Below are positions 45,170 to 57,043 of a stretch of 64,000 nt of DNA, piece after piece (position 1 is the stretch's first letter; the number at the start of each line of letters is the position of its first letter). The notes beneath the pieces were generated by a model. The model had not been told where the DNA came from, did no database searches, and saw only the letters and a program-made list of their open reading frames with translations. This stretch comes from Gymnothorax reevesii (lineage: Eukaryota; Chordata; Actinopteri; Anguilliformes; Muraenidae), in the NCBI GenBank assembly GCA_029721435.1, contig CM056573.1, positions 6,485,001-6,549,000 of the forward strand, in the 5' to 3' direction. The position numbers were made by a program, and so were the translations under genes.

Positions 45170-45400
45170 ACAGATTATCGCAAAGTCAATATTGTAACTA
45201 GAACTGATGTGTTTCCAATACCTAGGATAGATGATTGTATTGATAGAGTAGGGCAAGCAAAGTTTCTGACCAAGATTGATTTATTGAAGGGTTATTAGTG
45301 TGTGCCTTTAACTGAGAGGGCCAAGAGCATCTCTGCTTTTGCCACACCATCTGAGTTGTACCAGAATGAAGTCCTACCCATGCAGATGCCGATGCCAATT
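45170..45400 (+). pseudogene. Truncated reverse transcriptase remnant
   Basis: TDYRKVNIVTRTDVFPIPR and FLTKIDLLKGY follow in frame after the TGA, then a TAG replaces the usual Trp, CVPLTERAKSISAFATPS continues, and homology ends at about EVLP. Palm-domain catalytic motifs are missing. Confidence 0.85.
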
Positions 45401-45519
45401 GCGATGTCAAAGGGCCTCTATTCTCTAGGATCTTGTGACTGCTCACACTGTTAAAGGGCATATCTGCAGACAACCGAAAGAGAAGGGTGATATGAATTGG
45501 GCGAGGGGGGCAGGGACGG

Positions 45520-45860
45520 CAATCAGAGGGCCCCTGGGCTATGGGGTATGCCAATCAGAGGGCCCCTGGGCCACGGGGGACGGCAATCAGAGGGCCCCTG
45601 GGCTATGGGGTCCAGCAGTCAGAGGGCCCCTGGGCTATGGGGTGCGGCAATCAGAGTGCCCCTGGGCCACGAAGGACGGCAATCAGAGGGCCCCTGGGCC
45701 ATTGGGGACGTCACTCAGAGGGCCCCTGGGCTATGGGGTACGGCAGTCAGAGGGCCCCTGGGCTATGGGGTACGGCAGTCAGAGGGCCCCTGGGCTATGG
45801 GGTACGGCAGCCAGAGGGCCCCTGGGCTATGGGGGACGGCAGTCAGAGGGCTCCTGAGCT
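45520..45860. repeat. 32-bp minisatellite, 10 full units plus a part
   Basis: The unit is of the form caatcagagggcccctgggc followed by tatggggtacgg. Ten units of exactly 32 bp run from 45520 to 45839, with a partial eleventh. Because 32 is not a multiple of 3, open frames across it are artefacts of composition. Confidence 0.95.
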
Positions 45861-48650
45861 GGCCCTGCTGTAGTGCCTCTCGTGAATACTCCTAAGGGAG
45901 CCCTAATGTTTACCAACTAGGGGTTCAAGGAAGTAGGGGGGAATGGTTCTAGAGGGTCCTATGATTATGAAAGTCCCTGCTAAGGGTCGCGACTTCTGGC
46001 TATGTGGGGCCCTAGGGAGAGCCCTACTGGGAAAGCAAACTGTTAAGAGTGCCCTCTGATTACAATTGTTCTTACAAAGGGCCTCTGATTTACCAAGGGT
46101 TTTGAATGAAAGTCCTTTCAGCGAGCCCTAAGGCCCAGGATATGCTAGCTGTGTGACTTAATTTATGTGCGCAACCGCACATACTTGCAGCAGAACGATC
46201 AGAGCACTATGCACGATTCTGGTAGTGTGGCCAAAAACAAATTACCAAAAGTCGCTATTGGCTATCTGAAAAGTCGCTAGATTACGTCATGACGTTACTA
46301 TGATGTCATAACGTCACACACGACTCACTGATCTCAAGAAAATGTGTCTACATGGCTATGTTGACAATCCCAAAGGGTACAGTTTCGAGATCGGGGCTAA
46401 TGTGCAGTGCTGCTTAACCATGAAATAAGCTTCTGGTGGCAGCGCAGAGCTGAAGTTACATTGAAAAACTATGATTTTGACACTCGAAAGATGTGTTTTT
46501 TTAAAGTCGCCAGATGCACCTAAAAAGCCGCTAAGTCGCTAGATGAGGTTTTAGTCACCAGAGAAGGCCAAAAGTTGCTAAATCTAGCGACAAAGTCGCT
46601 AAATTGGCAAGATTGGATACTGGCGGTATCATGTAGGGAGCAGATAGCCAACCGGGCTCTGATTAATATTTTCCACCATTGTTTTACTCTGCCACGAGCT
46701 CAACATGGAAGTTCGAAAGATCGCCCCTCGCGGTTGTGTCAATATTGCAACATGCGCACATGTCTGCATACCTTGTGTTCAGGTGTGCTACCTCGCGTAA
46801 CATCGACATGAAATACGCATGGCAACGCATTCGGGCATAAAATGTGCACACGGCAAGCATATCCTGGGCCTAACGCTGGCACCAGTAGACAGCTAGTAGA
46901 AGCTGGACCTGTTTTATATGAGAAATGATTTCACTCCCGCACAATATTGTGTGTACACAATAGTCCTTGGAGTGCATGGACACTGTCATTGCGATACGTC
47001 CAAAAGTTCAGAAATCTCTAACTCCATGCAAATTTATCGCGCGTCGCGACCATATTGTGAAGCAAGTGTCCAATAGCCGAACTAGACTCTGGGGCGGGCT
47101 GTACAGTGGTCCAGTCACAATACACAGCAGATTCACGCGTCATTATAACCTATAGTTATCTTCGAGGAGAGTAGTAGACTGGTAGATATTCACCTTCAGA
47201 ACACTGACTTTCGCCCCGCTTCACTTTGCAGATTTCGCTTCCATATGTCCCCACCGTAAAGGGGTGTACTGTACACACCAATGCCAACAAAGTGAAGTCC
47301 AAGTGAAAATCCAATATCGATACAACACTCCCACATTACACTTGACATTGCTTTTATCGAAACTCCTCACATGGCAGAAATTTTGGAAGTTTAAGTGAAA
47401 ATCCAATATTTTTAAATCCATTTATCGAAACTCCTGACATTCTTACAATAAAACCTTTCCTAGACTATCAGATTTAGCATCCAACACCCTATTAAAAAGC
47501 TCATTGACATTTACATTATATTATATTGTATTGTATTGTAATAATAGTGTACCTTAAGACTTAAAGCCATTGTAAGGGCTACTGTATTTTCAGTGAACAA
47601 ATTTGGAAGTCTAAGTGGAATTCCAATATTGATTTTCCAATGGACTGAATGAAGGGGCGGAGACTTGGGCTCTCTCTATATATAGCCCCCTGCTTCACTA
47701 CTCCTCACAACCTGACCTTTCAGCTTGACAACTTGCTTTGTATTCAACCTGTGCAACCTGACTAGTTTAGCAGTTTAACATTCAACAGCCTTTTTAAAGT
47801 CTTATATCCATTTATATTATATTATATTATTAGAGACAACACTGCACCTTCAAAGGCTCGAAGCCTTTGTAAAAGGCTTAAGCATTTCCAACGCCCTTTT
47901 TAAAGGCTTGTTGCTGTAAGAGGGAAGCCAGGAGATAATATGGACAAGCGACCAAAAGTGCCTTATTGCCCTCTGTTCTTAACATAGAGGGGTAATAAAG
48001 GCATAAGAACCTATACTTCCTCCACAGCTGGCATCGTCTCCAGTCAGGCATGGCTGGGAACAATGGGGTAGTAAAGTCATCAGGGTCCAGACATCCTCTA
48101 TAGCTGCCCCCCCAATTCTACCACTGAGATAAGGGGGCCTGGAACTGGACACTTCAGCATGGGTGATTGAGCACATCAACGATGGGGAAGGGTGCGCATG
48201 GCTTGGTTGTGGCAAGGAATTCCTCTCATAGCAGGGTGTGACCTGTGCTGTCTGCCCTATTAGTGCCATGGTGACCTCTTCTGGACACACTGTCACCGCA
48301 CCTTTTCATTTCATCACTGTGACTGTCCTGAGTTAAAAGTTTTAATTTAAACAAAACCCACCATTACACTGTTTTCACTGCTCTCACGTCATCACTGATT
48401 TACTGTATTATATCTGGGGTAATAGTGATGTGAATTTCATGAGGAATAGGTCTGTTGGGAGGAAATTCATGACAATTACATCATCATAATTCTCTAGGTA
48501 ATCGTGTTTAGTATGCATCTCCTCAGCGAAATTCAAGGAGTTGAATGAGATGCATTTCATATCCACTGTATTTCAAGAAAACATAGGTTCTGCTCCCCAG
48601 CAATAATTTGTCCTGAACCAGTTATCTCTTGACGTGTATTTGGAATCATC
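45861..48650. other. Intergenic or intronic repeats, no gene recognised
   Basis: 46213-46615 contains repeated gtcgctaa/ttagcgac phrases typical of a degraded hAT-like element. 47300-47560 and 47760-47880 contain two diverged copies of a ~110-bp segment. A GC box and TATA-like tctatatatag at 47650-47690 resemble an LTR promoter. None is complete. Confidence 0.4.
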
Positions 48651-49260
48651 TCTCCCCCTTTTGCAGAAAGTGCTTTGCGACCCCTCCGAGGTCTGTCTCC
48701 AAGGGTCCTGGCACTGATCTAAGAACTTTTATTATCTCCCTTGAATAATAAATGTTTTCTTATTTCCTCCCGAGGGGTGAGTCTAAATTCCGATTTGGGC
48801 CATCTGGGTGGCTTGATCAAAGGCGCCACTGACCTTAAATCTAAGAGAGACGACCTAGTCTGGGAAGTTTGCATTCGACTTCCCATACTTCCGTCCGTGC
48901 GTATCTCTAGCTTAGTGAAGTTTTGCATTTCGGATTTTGCATGACGGCCGAGTGTGTAGCCTTTTCGCCAGGCATGATCTTCCTCTCATATTCTATGTGT
49001 GTAACTTATAATTGGCTTGACATTGATCTGTTTGACCAAAGCTTTTGCCTACCTGGTGAATAAATTATTGCTATTTCTTTGAACGTGTGTGATCTCTGTG
49101 ACTCTTAATCTTTTTATTCTTCTCTAGCCTTGTTACAACCGGTACTTAAGGGGGCGATTCCTTACCATTCCAGACTAGCGAATGCATAGGTAGCGGTTCA
49201 TTTCAAGATGTAAATTATCTTCTACCCCCATTATGTGCACCCTTTGCTTTGAATTCCTGA
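48650..49260 (+). repeat. LTR-like dispersed repeat, copy 2
   Basis: Homologous to 12290-12600 over about 300 bp (48990-49230). See the first copy for structure. Confidence 0.35.
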
Positions 49261-49675
49261 AGGATTAGCTAACAGTTTCGGGTTGCCTGTCCAATTGCAG
49301 CGCGAGAATGAGAATGACCATATATGAAGAATATTTCCGGTAAAATAAGGGTATAAGACCTGGGTGTGAAAATTGGGAGTTCACTTCTTCTTGCACATAA
49401 AGAACTCGGCTTTACGTTTATCAACATGACACAATAAAGCCTAATTTTCTTTTCAGAATCTGTCTCTCTCCAATTGCTTGAGGATGGGGGAACCTCGCAA
49501 TCTGAAAATATGTTTGAATGAAAACCACAACAAATCAACAGCCCCTGGGAATTTTGGCGATTGGGACAAGTGTCCACATTCAAATGAAAATTATCACAAC
49601 GCTGAAAACTGGCTGCAGTTAAAACAATTTCCTTTCTATTCACCCCAATTCAGTGACGGGCTTAAAGGAGTTCAC

Positions 49676-49749
49676 CTGTTGCAAAGCTTCTTGGGAAGGT
49701 TGACATCCAGGATATGAGACAGGATGGTGACAAGCTGGGTGGCGTAACA
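49676..49749 (-). pseudogene. atg14: ATG14 exon encoding CYATQLVTILSHILDVNLPK (3' part)
   Basis: On the - strand the translation CYATQLVTILSHILDVNLPK followed by KLCN matches human ATG14 CYATQLVNILSHILDVNLPK and KLCN. The donor is CAG/GTGAAC at 49675, and the split Ser codon joins in phase to the exon at 26018-26130. The 5' part of the exon is damaged: codons just before CYATQ include TAG and TAA in frame, and no acceptor with a pyrimidine tract is seen. Confidence 0.85.
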
Positions 49750-50040
49750 CCCATGACATTAACGCTACTGGTTAGCACATACACTTTTATCTACATCTTT
49801 AAACAAGAACAGGACAGCACACCTAACTGTGGAGAAGGTTTAAATTACAAATCAATGGAACTCAAACTCCACTTCATGAACACCCTGCTCAGGTGCAGCA
49901 CGGATACTGATATTTAAGCACCGAGTCAGACACTGGTATAACAAGTACTATTTCCTTCAACAGTGTATGAAGAAAGCCATTTCAGCGAGATCCCAAGTAT
50001 AAAAGGAGTGTGTATTCGGTTCTCAGTTGCAGTTTGGTTC

Positions 50041-50256
50041 ATTTTGGGCAACAAAACTATTCGGTTAGGTTTGGGCAGCAAAACTTCTTGTTTAGGTTTG
50101 GGCAGCAAAACTTCTTGTTTAGGTTTGGGCAGCAAAATTTCTTGTTTAGGTTTGAGCAGCAAAACCTCTTGTTAAGGTTTGGGCAGCAAAACTTCTTGTT
50201 TAGGTTAAAGCTACAAAACTACTTCTTTAGGTTTGGGTACCAAAACTATTTGGTCA
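50041..50256. repeat. 27-bp minisatellite, 8 units
   Basis: Units of ggtttgggcagcaaaacttc plus ttgttta, each 27 bp. Since the unit length is a multiple of 3, open frames persist on both strands (for example repeated PKPKQEVLL on the - strand), but there is no support for a gene. Confidence 0.9.
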
Positions 50257-50599
50257 GGATTTGGAAGGGATTATGGTTTGGGTTAAAATACACCCTTTCA
50301 CAATGTTAACATCGTCTTCAAAAGTCCTAACGCAAAGCTTTCTGTCAGAAAGGCCTTCGGAACCAACTTCTTTTCCCAATTTTTACTTTATTTCCTAGCA
50401 TTATTTATTTATTACATTTATCCTTTTTTATCGTACAGTAAGTCTAAACATGATTCAGCTTATAGCTGCAATGTTTTACTCAGTAAAGTATCTAAGTATC
50501 TATCTATCTTCTCTCATGTGTCGACAATCAAAAGTCCAGGATCGTTTTTCATTCCCAGGCCGTCCCTGGAGCCCAGGAGAGGAGATTTGTTTTGTTTAC

Positions 50600-50829
50600 C
50601 GGGACCGTGGGTGGTCCTCCTCTCCTCCACCCAGCTGTAGTACGCAGAGCAGTCCCCGTTACTGGGGAGAGAGACCTGCGGACTCGTGATACTGATTCTG
50701 GTTTCGCCGTTCTGGTCTTCCCAGATTCAGCAATTCGACAGGTAGGTGATACGGCGGACCTCGGCCAGCTCGCTCACTGTGCTGGAGGTCAGGGCGGGGC
50801 CACACTCCGCCAACACATCTGCCCGGTCC
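50600..50829 (-). pseudogene. atg14: ATG14 exon encoding TSSTVSELAE...YYSWVEE with an in-frame stop
   Basis: After a C-run acceptor (cccccag) the exon reads DRADVLAECGPALTSSTVSE and LAEVRRITYLS. It then continues in the same frame, after one TGA (50727-50729), with EDQNGETRISITSPQVSLP and SNGDCSAYYSWVEERRTTHG, ending at a donor CCCG/GTAAAC. Human ATG14 has SSTVSKLAEARRTTYLSG, DDHNGDTSISITGPWISLP and YYSWVEEKKTTQG. The stop lies where the family has Trp (LSGRW), a TGG to TGA change, and the next residues are also altered. Upstream ATG14 exons were not found to the right, where duplicate B begins. Confidence 0.85.
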
Positions 50830-51049
50830 CTGGGGGGGGGGGGGGAACACGGGTAAAATTCCTGGCGAGAAAATGTGGAGCCAATCCTGTAATTCAATTC
50901 TCGTAAAGATTGACCTGCAACATGATGCCCATCTACACTGTGGCTGGCTACTCCAATTAAAAATCTGTCTAAATCTTATACATTAATTCTCCATTGATGT
51001 TGAAAAGGCTCGGCTACAGTGGACCAAGCTGGAAAACTTAGAAACATAA

Positions 51050-51370
51050 ATAACAAGTGTTTGCCACTAAGGGTGGCCATGTCCCCCACCACTTCATTAA
51101 ATATCGCTTCAGTAAATACCACATACTTCAATGTATTAACAAGAGTTTGAAAAGTGGCCAAACTGGTGACCTGAAAATAAGGTCAAGGTCACCCATATCG
51201 ACTGGTGTCTGCATAATGCCCCACTGCAGGCTAATACCAAATTTGAAGACTCTAGTTGCAACGGTTCATGAGATATTGCGTTAAAAAGAAACGGGACGGA
51301 CGGACGTACAGACGGACAGACGCTGCTGATTACATAGTCCCCCACGCCGCGTTGCGGAGGGGGACAAATA
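51050..51370. repeat. Dispersed repeat with ggacggacggacg run
   Basis: The stretch with gtgacctgaaaataaggtca and the ggacggac run before a tagtcccccac segment resembles an interspersed repeat common in aquatic animals. Ends not resolved. Confidence 0.4.
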
Positions 51371-52373
51371 CTGAATTGGAAATTACAGAATCCTTTCTTT
51401 GTGCTTCATATACACACAGTCAACCCTCTCAACTAACTTTTCGTTGAAGTTTTCCCACAAGTCAGTTCAAATTCAGACAAAGTATTTTTCCCCACATTGT
51501 AGGACGATGTCACATACAGTATCTGCTGAGAGCAGCACTTCACTGAAGCTACATCACACTTATACTGAGAGAAATATTGAAACCCAGGACGCCATGATTT
51601 TACAGCCACAGTATTACATCATATGGAAAATACCTAGATCTTGTGCATCATTTCATACACATTTCCCTGTAATTTAGCCGGACACAATTGGGATCTCTGG
51701 AAACTAGAATTTAAAATAAGCATGAAGTTCCACAGGTCTGAATAAAGCAGCTGCATTTGACGGGCTCAAAGAGGGGTCCACAGGTTCTATGGGGTTAAAC
51801 AGCTGAAACGTAAGGTGAATAAATGCAGTCTGACAGCTCAGCCCATTGCCCTGGCACACAGTTTCACACTGGCTGCTTTTCAAAGGCTAAGGAACAGTCA
51901 CCATGGAAACGGAATGTAAACAACTTGACAATTCTGTTTGATATCAGGGAAGATGGAGCCTACATTTCTGAGCTGTTTTTAAAGGCACCTTCACAACTGA
52001 ACAGCCAGCGATGATGTACTGTAGCAGTCTAGAAATGCAGCCAAACTACGCTACAGCCTTCCTTTCAGAAACAACCACTATGTGGCCAAAAGTATCTGAT
52101 CTTTCAATGTGGAGCTGTGGCTTATGGTTCAGGTTTGGCCTCTTGGCTCCACAGCAGGATGTGTCTTGATGCTCAAGCAAACAATGACATTATAGACCAG
52201 TGGTACTCAGCCATGTGCCACAGAGGGTCAGGAGTATGCAGGCTTTTATTCCAACCAATCATTGCACCTGCTAATTACACCGATCAGTTTGCTTCTCTCT
52301 GCTCAACGGAGAGCTAAACGGTGAAATCAGCCAGTGCTGATGGGTTGAAATGAGTGCTCGCACACTCTCAGCC
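51371..52373. other. Unassigned DNA with a degraded hAT-like fragment
   Basis: At 52198-52310, cagtggtactcagccatgtg and gcaggcttttattcc resemble the start of a hAT MITE, but the other end is not evident. No gene recognised. Confidence 0.35.
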
Positions 52374-53885
52374 ATGTAACTCAAAGTCAATCACACTTCT
52401 GTGAAATCAGACTGTCCAGTTAGGAAGCAACACTGATTGACAATAAATTTCACATGCTGTTGTGCAAATGGAATAGACAACAGGTGGAAATTATAGGCAA
52501 TTAGCAAGACACCCCCTATAAAGGAGTGGTTTTGCAGGTGGTGACCACAGACCACTTCTCAGTTCCTATGTTTTCTAGCTGATGTTTAGGTCACTTTTGA
52601 TTGCTGGCGGGGCTTTCACTCTAGTGGTAGCATGAGATGGACTCAACAACCCACACAAGTGGCTCAGGTAGTGCAGCTCATCCAGAATGGCACATCAATG
52701 TGAGCTGTGGCAGGAAGGTTTGCTGTTTCTGTGCATTGAGGCGCTACCAGGAAACAGGCTAGTACATCAGGAGATGTGGAGGAGGCCATAGGAGGGCAAC
52801 AACCCAGCAGCAGGACCACTACCTCCACCTTTGTGCAAGGAGGAACAGGGGGAGCACTGCCAGAGCCCTGCAAAATGACCTCCAGCAGGCCACAAATGTG
52901 CATGTGTCTGTTCAAACCTGTCAAACCGACTCCATGAGGATGGTATGAGGACCCGACGTCCAGAGGTGGGGGTTTTGCTTACAGCCCAACACTGTGCAGG
53001 ATGTTTGGCATTTGCCAGAGAACACCAAGATTGGCAAATTCGCCACTGGCGCCCTGTGCTCTTCACAGATGAAAGCAGGTTCACACTGAGCACATGTGAC
53101 AGACGTGACAGAGTCTGGAGACGCCATGGAGAACATTCTGCTGCTTGCATCCTCCGGCATGAGCGGTTTGGCAATGGGTAAGTAATGGTGTAGGGTGGCA
53201 TTTTTTTGGGGGGTTGTACATCCCCCCATGTGCTCGCCAGAGGTAGCCTGACTGCCATTAGGTACCGAGATGAGATCCTCAGACACCTTGTGAGACCATA
53301 TGCTGGTGTGGTTTGCCCTTTGTTCCTGCTAATGCAAGACAATGTTAGACCTCATGTGGCTGGAGTGTGTCAGCAGTTCCTGCAAGAGGAAGGCATTGAT
53401 GCTATGGACTGGCCCGCCTGTTCCCCAGACCTGAATCCAATATAGCACATCTGGGACATCATGTCTCGCTCCATGCACCAACGCCACGTTGCACCACACT
53501 GTCCAGGAGTTGGCGGATGCTTTAGTCTCGGTCTGGGAGGAGATCCCTCAGGAGAACATCCGCCACCTTATCAGAGCATGCCCAGGCGTTGTAGGGAGGT
53601 TATATGGGCACGTGGAGGCCACACAAATGAGCCTCATTTTGACTTGTTTTAAGGACATTACATCAAAGTTGGATCAGCCTGTAGTGTGTTTTTCCACTTT
53701 AATTTTGAGTGTGACTCCAAATCCAGACCTCTATGGGTTAATACATTTGATTTCCATTGATAATTTTTGTGATTTTGTTGTCAGCACATTCAACTATGTA
53801 AAGAACTAAGTATTTAATAAGAATATTTCATTCATTTAAATCTAGGATGTGTTATTTTAGTGTTCCCTTTATTTACTTTTTTTAG
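52374..53885 (+). mobile_element. Tc1-type transposon B, inactive
   Basis: The element extends ~100 bp further left than copy A. The transposase is broken by frameshifts but retains VLFTDESRF (first Asp), LMQDNVRPHV (second Asp) and WPACSPDLNPI, where the third catalytic Glu is replaced by TAG (aatccaatatag near 53440). Downstream, QELADALVSVWEEIP and the 3' terminal ttagtgttccctttattta are kept. The left terminal repeat is missing. Confidence 0.85.
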
Positions 53886-55251
53886 CATTTGTACATACAG
53901 GGACATTCCCCCTTTGTCCTCTCCTGGGGATTCTGCTTTTGAACCCAAGCCAATTCATCCACAGGAGTCCTGAATCCCAAAAAACAGATGCCAGGCCGCA
54001 AGGGAAAGCGACAAGTAATCTGCAGCAATAACAGTGTCCTAACTGAATGTGACGCGACCAACAATCACGTCACATGTCCACACTGAATCCGTTGAATATG
54101 TGCGTCTGTTGTCATGGAAACACATCAGCAGTGGGCTCGACATCAGACTGGAGGATACGTAACTACTCGGTTAAAAGATGGGCGAGTACTTGCTTCCTAT
54201 GTTTGTACTTTCTAAACAGAAAACAAGTTTAATATTAGGCTAATTAATTTTTAATACCAAAGACTGTAAGCTCCCGGGCGGACTCCCTCCAGCCAGCTGC
54301 CACATTATTGACGTTTTTGTTGTGAAATGAGGAGGTATCATACAGATGGCTCCTCATTTCAACCAAATAAATTAGCTGCTCCTCATCCATGGTGCTGTCA
54401 ACGCAACGCAAGCCAAAGTTAAAATAGAAACGGGCGTCCGGCTCTAAATGCTGCATAGCAGCTGTGTGGCTTTGCATCCAGTTAGGACAAGGTGTAATGT
54501 GAGCGACGCTATTTTGCCCCGTCTTGCAGGCACCTTCGTGTTCCACTGAGCGTGGAATGTTAGCTTAGAGTGACAGCCACCTTGGTGTTTATGGAAACAC
54601 CATGGCAACGTGATGACATCATAGAAGTGCATGTGATGACATAATAATGCTGCACGAAGTTACATAGAACTCTAGAATCCCCACAGGCAGAGTGCTAGTA
54701 TACACATATGAATTTATATGTATGCTTTGAGTATTAAGATCGGAAAAACTTAATTCTGAAGTGTTCATACCTACTTGTTACATTCATTTATACAGGATAA
54801 TACTGCGTGTTGCCCCAACTGGGATGAAGAAGTCTCAAAACTAAAGAATGTAAGTGAAACCGCCCGCGCCAGTTTCAGTTTCTGCTAATCATAATTAACA
54901 ATAAACGAAGCCTTTTTTCGAGGTAATTAAATGGCTCCTTTTTTCCAGTAATTTAAACTGTAATTTTACGAAAGACCTAAGTTTACCGCGGAGTTCAGTG
55001 CATGTTATGCGTAAACCACGGTTAAATGCGGGCAGGACTCCACTTACAGTTAAAATGATGAGGAGACAATGTCAGGGCTTGAATTTCGCGGCGGCCTGTT
55101 TGCCCTGCTGCCCACCTATAAAAGCCCCAGTTCACGGCAGTAGATGCCGCGCTCTTTCCCCCATTGCTGTAAGAGCCCCTCTTCCAAAACACCTACCCAA
55201 AATAAATCACAGCATTTCCCGTTTTTACCAGTTACGGTTTATCAGCCATAA
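53886..55251. other. Noncoding part of duplicate B
   Basis: Counterpart of 31046-32420 with a few substitutions and small indels; no gene. Confidence 0.5.
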
Positions 55252-55797
55252 CAAAGGGAAGCCAAAACCTCGCCCTTCAAAGTTTAATGACTTCAACATT
55301 TCGCAGTTTTTTTTCTTGATCAGCAGTTGCTCATACGAATTGATAGGACAGTCTTATTTATTTCCTACAGCAAATGATGACGCAAATTATAAATAGGCCA
55401 ACGTCTTTATAAACTAGTTTGCGAATCTTCTTTCGTAAGAAGCCACGACAGTCCGTTTTCTACAATCTTAATATAGAAGTAAAGAATGCGATGATGCACA
55501 GGGTTATGAGCCTCACTAATCGATTTGGGAATCAATGCCGTTTCATGCGGTACTTGGCGGAATTTGTAAAGACGTAGGCCAATGGGAATTTATGTCATAA
55601 TTTATGTGTGAAAGAAAATCCCTCATAATTTCGTGGTGCAATGTATAGCAATGCTATAGAAAATGAATTTTGACTTAGAATGACTCAATTGATTGTCCGT
55701 ATAACAATTCATGTGAGCGACTGATGATCAAGAAAAGTAAACTACGAAAGGTTAAAGTCATTAAGCTTCGAAGGGCGAGGTTTTGGCTTCCCTTTGT
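55252..55797. mobile_element. Inverted-repeat element, copy in duplicate B
   Basis: Same ~80-bp arms as at 32421-32967. Confidence 0.6.
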
Positions 55798-57043
55798 GAC
55801 GTCCCACGAACCGCCACTGGTATTTACAGCTGTCATTTTAGCCGTTTTCTTGCGATCGTGGGCGCGGAATTATACTTGAATAATTGATGTATCTCCTCTA
55901 TTTTTAACTCCGATCACGATGCCGACCGGTGAAAGGAACAAAAAAAGAAAAAATGCCGAATTACAGTCGGCAGCCGCAAAGTGTGGCAAATTTACGAAGT
56001 TATGGAGGTAATAAAATTCTCTTAGGTTGCGTGTTGTGTGATGATGAAGCTTGGGAAGTGGTCTTAATAGCCAGTATCTTGCGCTGCTGTCAGTGTGAGT
56101 GTTGGAATGACAGGAGAAAGACCGAATTTCGCGGGTGGCAGAAGATGGACAAAATGGCTAAATATGATTATTTTTTCAGTGACCCGGCGTTTGATTGGAA
56201 TGTCCTTTGCTTGTATTCGCATTATCTCCATGCCCAAACGATGTCCCAGAGCACTAAAACTTTTCTAGGCGGTGGACCAAGCCTCTGTGGTTGTGACTTA
56301 ACTGTTCAGCACTTCTCCTAGAAGTATTTCATGTCAGCATACAGTCTGCGGAGTTGATCTAAAATTAACCAAATAAAATTGATATTCGGGGGTTATGTCC
56401 CTCATGAGGGTCACAGGGCTGTAGTTGGGTGGGTAGGGTGGTCTTTCCCTCTCCGCTTAGTCTTTGGTAAAGGTGCACGGTGCCTTTCGCCACTCAGGGC
56501 AGTCCTTTGGGTCAGTCGCATTTCCCTGGTGTCCTCCGCTTGTTGGTCGGTCCTGGAGGTGCTCAATGGCAGTAGCTGCGACTGTGGCTACTGCTGTCCC
56601 AGGGTCTGCTCTGGGGCCAATGTTGTGCATTTTTATTTGTGCTTTACTGAGGGCTTTCATATCTGTACATGTGTACATGTGTGTGTGCGTGTGTGTGTGT
56701 GTGTGCCTGCCTGTAAATTACTCTTATTGTGGAAATATGAGTGGTGCGAGGAAAAGAAATTGGAAGAGCTCAGTGCTGAAGGTACATTAGTCACAAAATG
56801 TCCATTTTGAGAAAACTGAGGCAGCGAACTCGTGTAACTGTAAAAGACGTTTTCCCTTGGTTACTTCATAGTGTGAGAAAATGTGACTTAAGTACTTTTA
56901 GCGCTCAACTCCTGTATTGTTTTTTACATTATTTTTAAGGCCAAATTTATTTTTCACTTGGATGTGTAACTGTAACTGCGAATCATGTGGAGTGTTTATG
57001 CATATTACTGACTTTTTTATTTCTGTCTTTTAGGTTTTCAACT

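Larger units (their letters stand above)
41176..45400 (+). mobile_element. Gmr1-group Ty3/gypsy retrotransposon, 3'-truncated
   Basis: A 5' LTR, a primer-binding site, gag with a SCAN-like capsid, zinc knuckle, protease, integrase and then reverse transcriptase are found in this order. Integrase upstream of reverse transcriptase is the hallmark of the Gmr1 group of deuterostome gypsy elements. The copy is dead: frames change several times, the integrase core is deleted, and reverse transcriptase stops before its catalytic YxDD motif. No 3' LTR follows. Confidence 0.9.

Noticed and set aside
45435..45895. Gly/Pro/Trp-rich repeat proteins in three frames
   Set aside because: The 32-bp minisatellite read in all frames.
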